From contig CANOBK010000010.1 of the NCBI GenBank assembly GCA_947564265.1, positions 1 through 57,301 of the forward strand: 57,301 nt of DNA. Reading direction: 5' to 3'. The notes beneath the pieces are model-generated. The model was not told where the DNA came from and searched no databases. It saw only the letters and a list, made by a program, of their open reading frames with translations. Of the stretch, positions 15,391 through 24,375 are shown one piece after another. Made by a program: the position numbers and the translations under genes. This DNA is from an uncultured Caryophanales bacterium (GTDB lineage: Bacteria > Bacillota_I > Bacilli_A > RF39 > UBA660). Position 1 is the stretch's first letter. Each line of letters begins with the position of its first letter.

Positions 15391-18348
15391 ATGTATGCAC
15401 CACTTTATGTTCAGACCAATTATTCTTTATTATCTAGTCTGATTAAAGTTGATGACCTACTAGAATTCTGCCTTCAAAAGAAAATTACTTCTCTTGCCAT
15501 TACAGATTCTAATCTCTTTGGCATGATGGAATTTTATAAAAAATGTATGGAAAAAAACATTCATCCTGTCATTGGATTAGAGATTTCTCTAGAAAATGAC
15601 ATTGTTTTATTCTATGCGAAAAATTATCGAGGGTATCAATCTTTAATTAAACTTTCTACGATTCAAGATGAAAGAACGGTAACAATCGATGATTTAAGAC
15701 AATATAAAGAAGATGTATTAGCAATTGTTCCTTTTGAATATTTTGAAACATTCAAACAATTAAATGAGTTTTTAAGTGAAGTTTATCTTGGATATAAAAA
15801 TAAACAAGAAGAAAAAGAAGCTAGATTAGAAACAAAACAAGTGGTGTTTTTAAGAAAAGCTCAGTATTTAAAAAAAGAGCAGGAAACATATTTGAAATAT
15901 TTATTGATGATTCGGGATGGAAAAACGATTGCAGATAGTATTTCTTATCATACAGAAAACTTAGAATTAGATTTAGATAATCTCTATGATTATTCTAGTA
16001 ATGAGGGTCTGTTTCAAACGTTAGAAATTGCGAAAAAATGTAAGTTTGAGTGGGAAGAAAGCGAATTATTATTACCAATTTATGAAACAAAAGATGGTTG
16101 TACTTCTCATGAATATTTAGTTTCTTTGTCACAAATGGGACTTTCTAGAAGATTAAAAAATCAGGTTCCTAAAAACTATCAAGAACGTTTAACTTACGAA
16201 CTTGATATTATTCAAAAGATGGGATTTTCTAATTACTTTTTAGTTGTTTACGACTTTATCAAATATGCAAAAAAGAATCATATCTTAGTTGGTCCAGGAA
16301 GAGGAAGTGGGGCAGGATCTTTAGTTTGTTACTCAATCGGTATTACGGATTTGGACCCCATTCATTATGATTTATTATTTGAGCGATTCCTAAATCCAGA
16401 AAGAATTAGTATGCCAGATATCGATACTGATTTTCCAGATGTTTACCGTGATCAAGTCATTCACTATGTGACAGAAAAGTATGGAACAAAAAGAGTCTCT
16501 GGTATTGTAACTTTTGGAACTTTAGCTGCCAAACAAGCGATTCGGGATGTTTCAAGAGTCTTAAATATTCCTTCTTATCAAGTGGATCAAATTAGTAAAA
16601 GAATTCCTAGTTTTACAAAACAGAAATTAAAGGATTTCTATACAAAAGATTCGGAATTTAAACAGTTGATCGATATTGATGAAAAATTAAAACACATGTT
16701 AAAAATAGCGATGGTAATTGAGGGCTTTCCTAGACATACTTCTTCTCATGCAGCGGGAATTGTCATGTGTAAAAAAGATTTAGATGAAGTAATTCCATTA
16801 ACTAAAAATGATGGAATCTATCTAACAGGATTTCCAATGGAATATTTAGAAGAATTGGGCCTTCTCAAAATGGACTTTTTAGGATTAAAAACATTAACAA
16901 CGATTATGAATATCTTGAAAGATATTGAGTTAGGAGAAAATAAGAAAATTGATTTTCAAACGATTCCTTTAGAAGATAAACATGTATTAAATCTTTTTGC
17001 AACTGCTGATACAACAGGAATTTTTCAATTTGAAAGTGATGGGATGCGGAATTTTTTACGAAATCTAAAACCAACTTCTTTGGAAGATATCTTTTCAGCG
17101 ATTGCCTTATTTCGTCCAGGACCTGCGATTAATATTGACTCTTATATTAGGAGAAAAAATGGCGAAGAGAAGATTACTTATCTAGATCCATGTTTAGAAC
17201 CAATCCTAAAAAGTACGAAGGGAATTATCATTTATCAGGAACAGATTATGCAGATTGCATCTACTTTTGCTGGTTATACTTTAGGGGAAGCAGATATTCT
17301 AAGAAGAGCTATGAGTAAAAAGAAAATGGATGTATTAAAAAATGAAGAAACTCGTTTTATGGAAAGAAGTATTAAAAGAGGGCACTCAAAAGAAGTATCC
17401 AAAGAAATCTTCGATTTAATTTTGAACTTTGCTAATTTTGGATTCAATCGCTCACATTCTGTTGCTTATTCTTTAATCGCCTACAAAATGGCCTATTTAA
17501 AATACTATTATCCAAAATATTTCTATAGTAATTTACTGAGTTCTGTGATAGGAAGCGATACTAAGACAAATCAGTATATCAATGAGATTAAATCTTTAGG
17601 AATTTCAATACTAAAACCGTGTATTAATCGTAGTAATAAACATTATATTGTAGAGAAAGAAGGAATCCGTTATCCATTATCTGCAATCAAAAATGTAGGG
17701 GCAGTTAGTGTTGATACAATCTTAAAAAATCGAAATGAGCCTTATCAAGATATTTTTGATTTTCTAGCGAGAACTTCAGGGAGTGGAATTAATAGTAAAG
17801 TAATGGAATCTTTAATTGATGCAGGATGTTTTGATTCCTTTGGGTATAATCATCATACATTATATAATAGTTTAGATAGTATTGCTACTTATGCCGATTT
17901 AACAAAAGATTTAGATCCAGAATTTGTATTAAAACCAGAAATAGAAATCGTAGAAGAATATGATAAAGAGTATTTAATTCAAAAGGAAAAGGAATTATTT
18001 GGACTTTATTTAAGTAATCATCCCGTTACTAGTTATAAAGCAAAATATCAAAATATTGTTCCTTTGAATCAAGTGAAAGAATTTCATAATCGAAAGATTT
18101 CTGTCATTGTCATGGTAGAAAGAGTACGAACTATTCAAACAAAAAATGGAATGAATATGATGTTCTTAGTAGGTAGTGATGAATATCAATCTTTAGATTT
18201 TACACTATTTCCTAAAATATATAATCGATATCGGGAATTTAGTTTACAAAGTGGAATGATTTTAAAGGTTTATGGCCGAGTTGAAAGAAGGTATAATACA
18301 TTTCAAATTGTAATTGATTATTTAGAAATATTAAATGAAAGAAGGTAA
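15391..18348 (+). CDS. dnaE: DNA polymerase III alpha subunit, DnaE type
   Basis: This 985-residue C-family polymerase extends RNA primers, mainly on the lagging strand, alongside PolC. The palm has PDIDTDFPD (Asp343, Asp345) and LLKMDFLGLKTL (Asp495). GRGSGAGSLV, FNRSHSVAYS and a helix-hairpin-helix-like region are present, and a C-terminal OB fold starts near residue 890 (SVIVMVERVRTIQTKNG). The N-terminal PHP domain is recognisable by VQTNYSLL and AITDSNLFGMMEFYK, but the usual metal-binding histidines of HLHVHSxYSLL and TDHxN are gone. The length is on the short side for DnaE. The stop is six bases from the next gene, which suggests co-transcription. Confidence 0.95.
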   Translation: MYAPLYVQTNYSLLSSLIKVDDLLEFCLQKKITSLAITDSNLFGMMEFYKKCMEKNIHPVIGLEISLENDIVLFYAKNYRGYQSLIKLSTIQDERTVTIDDLRQYKEDVLAIVPFEYFETFKQLNEFLSEVYLGYKNKQEEKEARLETKQVVFLRKAQYLKKEQETYLKYLLMIRDGKTIADSISYHTENLELDLDNLYDYSSNEGLFQTLEIAKKCKFEWEESELLLPIYETKDGCTSHEYLVSLSQMGLSRRLKNQVPKNYQERLTYELDIIQKMGFSNYFLVVYDFIKYAKKNHILVGPGRGSGAGSLVCYSIGITDLDPIHYDLLFERFLNPERISMPDIDTDFPDVYRDQVIHYVTEKYGTKRVSGIVTFGTLAAKQAIRDVSRVLNIPSYQVDQISKRIPSFTKQKLKDFYTKDSEFKQLIDIDEKLKHMLKIAMVIEGFPRHTSSHAAGIVMCKKDLDEVIPLTKNDGIYLTGFPMEYLEELGLLKMDFLGLKTLTTIMNILKDIELGENKKIDFQTIPLEDKHVLNLFATADTTGIFQFESDGMRNFLRNLKPTSLEDIFSAIALFRPGPAINIDSYIRRKNGEEKITYLDPCLEPILKSTKGIIIYQEQIMQIASTFAGYTLGEADILRRAMSKKKMDVLKNEETRFMERSIKRGHSKEVSKEIFDLILNFANFGFNRSHSVAYSLIAYKMAYLKYYYPKYFYSNLLSSVIGSDTKTNQYINEIKSLGISILKPCINRSNKHYIVEKEGIRYPLSAIKNVGAVSVDTILKNRNEPYQDIFDFLARTSGSGINSKVMESLIDAGCFDSFGYNHHTLYNSLDSIATYADLTKDLDPEFVLKPEIEIVEEYDKEYLIQKEKELFGLYLSNHPVTSYKAKYQNIVPLNQVKEFHNRKISVIVMVERVRTIQTKNGMNMMFLVGSDEYQSLDFTLFPKIYNRYREFSLQSGMILKVYGRVERRYNTFQIVIDYLEILNERR

Positions 18349-18353
18349 GTAAG

Positions 18354-21300
18354 ATGGGGGTTACGGAAGAAGAATATAGACAAGCATATTTAGTTTGTAA
18401 AGAAAATGGAGTAAATGATATTAAATTGTCGCAAGTGGTTGCGGTTAATGGAAAGGCAGTTGCTATTGGTGTTCGGCTTTATATCATGTCACAAATTTAT
18501 CGTGCGATGCAAAAAAAGAAACGATATGGTAATTATGAGAATCTAACGGAGGAACAAATCGATTGGTGGAGCAATCAAGGTTTTGATTTTGATTTAAGTT
18601 CCCACCATTATCATGATAAAGATTACCGTGAAGCTTGGTTAATATGGTTAGAAACCCATGATAAGGAAGAAGAGGTTTCAAAGAATGATTTTGTTACTTT
18701 TCCAAATGGTGAAGTAATTTATTTAGGAAATAGATTGTACATTATGAGATGTATTCATCAAGCGATGCAGAATGGTGAACATTATAAAAAGTATAAAGAT
18801 TTAACGGAAGAGCAAATTACATGGTGGACATCTCATGGCTTTGATATTACAAAACCAATTGAGTCTGAAAAATATTTGTGTTTAACAGAAGAAGAATACC
18901 GAGAAGCACTCTTATTATGGCAAGAACAGAATCCAGAAAAAGAAGTAATTCCACGTGATGCATCTGTAATCATTCAAAATGGAAAACCTGTTCTTATTGG
19001 ACGTAGGGTTTCTGTCATGCGCTCTATTTATCAGGCAATGCAGAATGGGGAAAATTTCAAAAAGTATAGGAATTTAACAGAGGAACAAATTGAATGGTGG
19101 ACTAGTCATGGGGTTCGTTTGGCAAAAATTGATAGAAGTGCAGGATATGTTTTGAATCCCTTTCATATTCCAGAAGATAAAATACAAAAACGGGGATATC
19201 CAACCGAGGAAGAATATCGAGAAGCACTTTTATTATGGCAGGAACAAAATCCAGAAAAAGACAGAATTCCACGTGATGCAGTTGTTATCATTCAAAATGG
19301 AAAACCTGTTCCTCTTGGACGTAGAGTTTCTATTATGCGCTCTATTTATCAAGCAATGCAGAATGGAGAAAATTTCGAAAAGTGTAGGAATTTAACAGAG
19401 GAACAAATTGAATGGTGGACTAGTCATGGTGTTCGTTTAGCAAAAATTGATAGAAGTGCAGGTTATGTTTTGAATCCCTTTCATATTCCAAAAGAAAAGA
19501 TAAAAACAAAAGGATATCCAAGAGAACAAGATTACCGAGAGGCATTTTTATTATGGAAAGAGCACAATCCAAATACTAAGCATGTTTTAGTGAAAGAGGA
19601 AGTAGTACTGAAGAGTGGAAAGTTAGTTCGATTAGGTCATAAAATTTATCGTATGCAATCTGTTTATCAAGCAATGCAGAATGGGGAAAAGTTCCAAAAG
19701 TGTAAGGATTTAACCGAGGAGCAAATCAAATGGTGGGAAAGTCAGGGGGTATTAGTGAAAAAAAAGAATGCCATTTCTGAAGAAGAAAGAGTTGAGGCTG
19801 AAAAATTAGGTGATCCTTCTCGTCCAGTTGTTGTTTTAGAAAGAAAACCGCCAATTGTTTCTCCTTCTTTTGATATACCATATGTGAAACCGAAGGCATC
19901 TTTTGAGAGTAACAAAGTAGAAAAAAAGCAATCAGGAGATATTTCCCGTCCAATTGCTGTACCGAAAGTGAGAGCGAAAGTAATGATCAAGAAAGAAAAA
20001 ATTGAGGAGCAGTCATTACAAACTAATTCTTCTTTCGTGGCTGTACCAAAAGAAGTGTCTAAAACAGTATCTGAAAAAGAAAAAAATCAGAAAAAAACTA
20101 TACCTGATTCTCCTAATGAGTTCAAAGAAACTCCTAAAAAAGAACAAAAATTGACTAACAAGAGTGTGGCATCAGTAGATGTATATTCAATGGAACCAGA
20201 AGTTCGAGAAGCCTTTCTTTTATGGAAAGAGCAAAATCCGAAAAATGAAAACGTACCTTTTACTACAGTAGTGAAAATAAAAAGTGGAAAAATAATAAGA
20301 CTAGGTAGATATGCTAATCGTATGTGTCATATTTATGATGCTATGCAAAAGGCTGAACATTATGAACAATATAAGGATTTAACACAGGAACAGATAGATT
20401 GGTGGAAGAATCATGGCTTTCATTTTAATCTACTTTCTACTATATTGGAAAATAATTATAGAAAAGCATATTTAATTTGGAAAAAGGAACATCCAGGCGA
20501 AATTATACCCACTACTGCTAAAGTTACTTTGGAAAACGGGAATGTCATCCGACTGGGTAATCGAATTAATAAAATGAAACATATTTATCAAGCAATGCAA
20601 GAAGGAACCCATTATAAGAACTGTCAAGATTTAACGAAAGAACAAATTGAATGGTGGACCTCTCATGGCTTTGATTTTGAACTGAGTTCGCAATGTACGG
20701 AGGAAGAATATCAGGAAGCATTCTTATTATGGAAAAAGCAAAATCCTAAAAAAGATTCTGTTCCAAGAAGTGCCCAAATTACGTTAGAAAATGGGAAAGT
20801 AGTTCCTCTTGGAAAAAGGATTTCGACGATGAGATATATTCTTTCTGCAATGAAGGAAAATAAGCATTATGGTGGTTGCAAAGACTTAACAGAAGAGCAG
20901 ATTAAGTGGTGGGGAGAGCAAGGAGTGAATTTAGAGAAAAGGGAAAATATAACCGAGGAAGAGTATCGAGAAGCATTCTTTATTTGGAGAAAGGAAAATC
21001 CTCAAAAAAAGACAATTCCTCCTGGTGTAATTGTTACCCTTTCAAATCAGAAACCCATTCAATTAGGAGCGCGATTCTATCGACTTAGAAAGATTTATCA
21101 ATCGATGCAGGAAGATGAAAATTATCAACCAAACAGTATCACAAAGGAACAAATTGAATGGTGGTTAAAACAGGGATTAGTCCTTAAACAATTTGTTCAA
21201 ATTACAGAAGAGGAGTATCAAGAAGCATTTTTAATTTGGAAAGAACAGAGTACAGAAATTCCTTTCCTTCCTAAGTCTTATATCGTAAAGATTAAAAGTG

Positions 21301-23333
21301 GGAGAGAGATAGATATTGGTCAAAGAGTTTATAATATGAAGGGAATTTATCAAGCGACGAAGCAAAACAAAAAATATCAATTTTATAGACCATTGAAGGA
21401 AGAACAAATCAATTGGTGGATTAATCAAGGTGTTGATTTTAATTTAATGGAGGAAATTTCTATTCGAGATTATTTGAATCGTAGTGCATATTTACGCTGG
21501 AGAGAACAAAATCCTGAACAAGAAACGGTACCGGATAATGCTGTTGTAGAAATGGAAAATGGGGATACCATTGAAATAGGAAAGCAAATATTAATTTTGC
21601 GATCTATTTATAAAGCTATGCAGAATGGAAGTCATTTCAAAAGGTATCATGATTTGACACAGGAGCAAATTAATTGGTGGTACTTGCACGGGGTGGATCT
21701 CAAAATTCCAGCAAAAACAAAATCTAAGCAGAAAGAAAATAAAGATAAGCAAAAGAAAACAATAGTAGAGAAGCCAATCAAGAATAGGATTTCAAATCGT
21801 GAAATACTTCAACAAGGATATTTACAGTGGAAAAAAGAAAATCCAAATGTAAAATCGATTCCACACGATGCCACTATAGAACTAAAAAACGGAAAAATTA
21901 TTAAAATTGGTAGGCGGGTAGCTGAGGTCAGATATATCTATCGAGCAATGCAAAAAGGTGAACATTATGGTACAAAAAAAGATTTGACAGAGGAACAAAT
22001 CAAGTGGTGGAAAGAAAATGGATTGGACTTTGAAATTCATAAAAAGGGAAAAGCTGTGAAGAAGCCTACTGTCAAGAAAAAAACTCCAATAAAAAAGAAA
22101 AATCCGTCAGAAGTAATTAAAGAAGCTTTCTTGTTATGGAAACAGCAACACAAAGATAGATCAAGTGTCCCGTATGATACGATTGTTAAATTACCCGATG
22201 GAACAACTGTAGAACTTGGAAAAAAAGTAAATACAATTATAAATATTTATCAGGCAATGAAACTTGGAAAAAATTATCGAAATTGTAAAAAATTGACTCC
22301 TGAAGAAATCTCTTGGTGGGAAGAACATGGACTTGATTGGAATTATATGCAGAAAGTAAATCATTCCAAATCTGTAACGTTTCCTGTTAAATATTTTTTG
22401 CAGGAATTTGATATTAGTCTAGAAGAATTTGAAGCTGGGCTAGCTAAAACAAGAAAAGGCAAACCAAAAGAAAAAATTACTTTCGATGATGAAAATATTA
22501 CTCTAAATGCTTTTTGTTTAAAGGGTGGTTATTCTTATAAAATTGTTTCTCGTGTTATGAAACTCCATCAATTTTGTCAGTATGATACCTTGGAACAGTT
22601 AGTGAATCGGATTATGATAAATGATCTTAGTAAAAGTCAATCTCCTTCTACTTGGATTTATGAATTTTATGGAACTTCCATTGAATCTATACTTCTAGAA
22701 CTAGAACTGAATCCTTCTAATATTTTGATGAATATGAGCGAGAAAATTATTTCTCTAGAAGATGCCATTTGTATTGAAGTTTTCAATCATACTTGTAAGG
22801 AGCAAGAAGCAGATTACTTGAGTGATTACTATGAGGATTTAATAAAGAAAATTGACTTTTGTAAGTCAGAGCAAGAAATTGTAGAACAGGTCGCTCATGC
22901 AGTTCTCTCAATTGGGAAAAAACACAATTTAATAAAAGAGGAAATTCAAGTATTAAAACAATCTATTATTAATTATCTTGAGAAAATGAGAGAATATCAT
23001 GTTATCGATGTTGGTTTAGAAACAAACTATGAAAGAAAACTTGAAAAGATTAGAAAGTACAATTTATTAGAAGATGATATTGAAGAAAGCTATTTTGTTC
23101 CTTTCCGTTTTGAGTCGGGAAAACTTTTAGGAAGAAAGAGTGAATTATATCGAAGAAGGGATCTTTTAAGGCAATATATTATTGATTGGGATTATTATAC
23201 AGATGAGGAAAAAGAACACGCTTCCATTGAACATTCTTTTACACAATCTGAACTTGATACAATTCAAAATATAAGATTGGAAATTAATCATACAATCGAG
23301 AAAGTAAAAACAATTGGGAAAAAAGTTGTATAA
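18354..23333 (+). CDS. Giant tandem-repeat protein with about 13 helicase-associated (HA)-like domains
   Basis: This 1,659-residue cytoplasmic protein has about 13 repeats of about 82 residues. They begin near residues 1, 84, 175, 284, 390, 613, 698, 781, 866, 950, 1036, 1149 and 1253. Each reads like EEEYREALLLW.E.NP, then .VP.......NGK...LG.R, then IYQAMQNG, and closes with LTEEQI.WW..HG. This periodicity and the P..G..LG.R...LT.EQ...G core resemble the helicase-associated domain (PF03457), a small helical fold thought to bind nucleic acid. A basic/Pro-rich linker covers about residues 472-612, and Lys-rich linkers lie at about 1122-1148 and 1230-1252. The last 325 residues are a helical, non-repeated domain. 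It starts six bases after dnaE. Assignment is by pattern; DNA binding is inference. Confidence 0.65.
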   Translation: MGVTEEEYRQAYLVCKENGVNDIKLSQVVAVNGKAVAIGVRLYIMSQIYRAMQKKKRYGNYENLTEEQIDWWSNQGFDFDLSSHHYHDKDYREAWLIWLETHDKEEEVSKNDFVTFPNGEVIYLGNRLYIMRCIHQAMQNGEHYKKYKDLTEEQITWWTSHGFDITKPIESEKYLCLTEEEYREALLLWQEQNPEKEVIPRDASVIIQNGKPVLIGRRVSVMRSIYQAMQNGENFKKYRNLTEEQIEWWTSHGVRLAKIDRSAGYVLNPFHIPEDKIQKRGYPTEEEYREALLLWQEQNPEKDRIPRDAVVIIQNGKPVPLGRRVSIMRSIYQAMQNGENFEKCRNLTEEQIEWWTSHGVRLAKIDRSAGYVLNPFHIPKEKIKTKGYPREQDYREAFLLWKEHNPNTKHVLVKEEVVLKSGKLVRLGHKIYRMQSVYQAMQNGEKFQKCKDLTEEQIKWWESQGVLVKKKNAISEEERVEAEKLGDPSRPVVVLERKPPIVSPSFDIPYVKPKASFESNKVEKKQSGDISRPIAVPKVRAKVMIKKEKIEEQSLQTNSSFVAVPKEVSKTVSEKEKNQKKTIPDSPNEFKETPKKEQKLTNKSVASVDVYSMEPEVREAFLLWKEQNPKNENVPFTTVVKIKSGKIIRLGRYANRMCHIYDAMQKAEHYEQYKDLTQEQIDWWKNHGFHFNLLSTILENNYRKAYLIWKKEHPGEIIPTTAKVTLENGNVIRLGNRINKMKHIYQAMQEGTHYKNCQDLTKEQIEWWTSHGFDFELSSQCTEEEYQEAFLLWKKQNPKKDSVPRSAQITLENGKVVPLGKRISTMRYILSAMKENKHYGGCKDLTEEQIKWWGEQGVNLEKRENITEEEYREAFFIWRKENPQKKTIPPGVIVTLSNQKPIQLGARFYRLRKIYQSMQEDENYQPNSITKEQIEWWLKQGLVLKQFVQITEEEYQEAFLIWKEQSTEIPFLPKSYIVKIKSGREIDIGQRVYNMKGIYQATKQNKKYQFYRPLKEEQINWWINQGVDFNLMEEISIRDYLNRSAYLRWREQNPEQETVPDNAVVEMENGDTIEIGKQILILRSIYKAMQNGSHFKRYHDLTQEQINWWYLHGVDLKIPAKTKSKQKENKDKQKKTIVEKPIKNRISNREILQQGYLQWKKENPNVKSIPHDATIELKNGKIIKIGRRVAEVRYIYRAMQKGEHYGTKKDLTEEQIKWWKENGLDFEIHKKGKAVKKPTVKKKTPIKKKNPSEVIKEAFLLWKQQHKDRSSVPYDTIVKLPDGTTVELGKKVNTIINIYQAMKLGKNYRNCKKLTPEEISWWEEHGLDWNYMQKVNHSKSVTFPVKYFLQEFDISLEEFEAGLAKTRKGKPKEKITFDDENITLNAFCLKGGYSYKIVSRVMKLHQFCQYDTLEQLVNRIMINDLSKSQSPSTWIYEFYGTSIESILLELELNPSNILMNMSEKIISLEDAICIEVFNHTCKEQEADYLSDYYEDLIKKIDFCKSEQEIVEQVAHAVLSIGKKHNLIKEEIQVLKQSIINYLEKMREYHVIDVGLETNYERKLEKIRKYNLLEDDIEESYFVPFRFESGKLLGRKSELYRRRDLLRQYIIDWDYYTDEEKEHASIEHSFTQSELDTIQNIRLEINHTIEKVKTIGKKVV
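18885..19518 (+). repeat. Recent 318-bp tandem duplication inside the HA-repeat gene
   Basis: Repeats 3 and 4 are nearly identical at DNA level with an exact 318-bp (106-codon) offset, for example GATAGAAGTG at 19131 and 19449. Both include the extra segment RSAGYVLNPFHIP, which other repeats lack, so this duplication is younger than the rest. Confidence 0.9.
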
Positions 23334-23485
23334 TTTAATTAAGTAAATGAAAATGATATTGAGATAAATTAGAGGAAAATAAAAAATATGAAAAATAATT
23401 CTTCTTCGATTATTCCCAAAAAAAAATAAGTATGGTATATTTATATATAGGTATTAAAAATATAAGTGTTATGGGAGGGAAACTT

Positions 23486-24328
23486 ATGAAGTTAATATTT
23501 CAAGTTAATGATTATTTACTCGCTTGGAATTTATTATATGGGGCATCTATCTCTCAAAAAGTCCATACCTTTAAACAAAAATTATGGACTACCTATAAAA
23601 GAAAATACAATGCTAGTAATAAGGATAAAGAAGAAATGCTTTGTGATATAAAGAATTATCTACCAAATGATGATACTCTCTATAATTTGGTTTTCGAAAC
23701 TGAACTATTCGAACAAGTAAAAAAAGAGACCGAAGATCATCGATTAGCACTGATGAAGATTTGGGACAAAAATAAAAAAGCAGTCGTTAAAAATGTAGAT
23801 GATATTTTGAGGTTTCCTTTGTTAAAGGAATATAACATCGTTGTCTTTCATCCAAAAATGGATTCCTATTTAACCTCTAATCAATGCAAAACAAATCTTG
23901 GTTGGGGATTTAAAAAAGACTTAGATGATAAGTTGATGACAATTACTAATATTATGTACACCATTATTAAGACTGAAATGGCTAGTTTTGAAAAAGAAAA
24001 TAAAGCATATAAAGAAATTATTCAGGCGATATTAGAACTTGCAATTCATAATGAATTATATACAAGATTAAGTGAAAAATCTAATTACTTAGAAGGGGAT
24101 CCAACACTTACCTTTTTAAAAAGACAAATTTATCCTTATTGGTTAATGTATCTTGGATGTGATAGGGAGGATATGACCCATTACATGATGCGAGATAAAG
24201 TGGTATTTGATATCGAGGATTATACCATTGAGAAAGAACTGAAGAAAGTAAACTTATACGATTTTATAAAATTTTGTATTAAAAATCAGAAGTACATTAT
24301 TAGAATTAATAGTTTAGAAATAATATAA
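23486..24328 (+). CDS. Conserved-looking hypothetical protein
   Basis: This is a 280-residue soluble protein that I do not recognise. The start is ATG 23486 because GGGAGG at 23473-23478 precedes it, although the open frame reaches back to 23432. It begins MKLIFQVNDYLLAWNLLYG and is rich in Lys, Tyr and Trp, with the motifs HPKMDSYLTSNQCKTNLGWG and LKRQIYPYWLMYLGCDRED. No catalytic signature, membrane helix or signal peptide is evident. It lies between the HA-repeat gene and polC, all on the same strand. A role linked to replication is possible only by neighbourhood. Confidence 0.65.
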   Translation: MKLIFQVNDYLLAWNLLYGASISQKVHTFKQKLWTTYKRKYNASNKDKEEMLCDIKNYLPNDDTLYNLVFETELFEQVKKETEDHRLALMKIWDKNKKAVVKNVDDILRFPLLKEYNIVVFHPKMDSYLTSNQCKTNLGWGFKKDLDDKLMTITNIMYTIIKTEMASFEKENKAYKEIIQAILELAIHNELYTRLSEKSNYLEGDPTLTFLKRQIYPYWLMYLGCDREDMTHYMMRDKVVFDIEDYTIEKELKKVNLYDFIKFCIKNQKYIIRINSLEII

Positions 24329-24375
24329 GAAGAGATTTCATTTATGAAATCTTTTTTACAACAGGGGGAAGTAGT

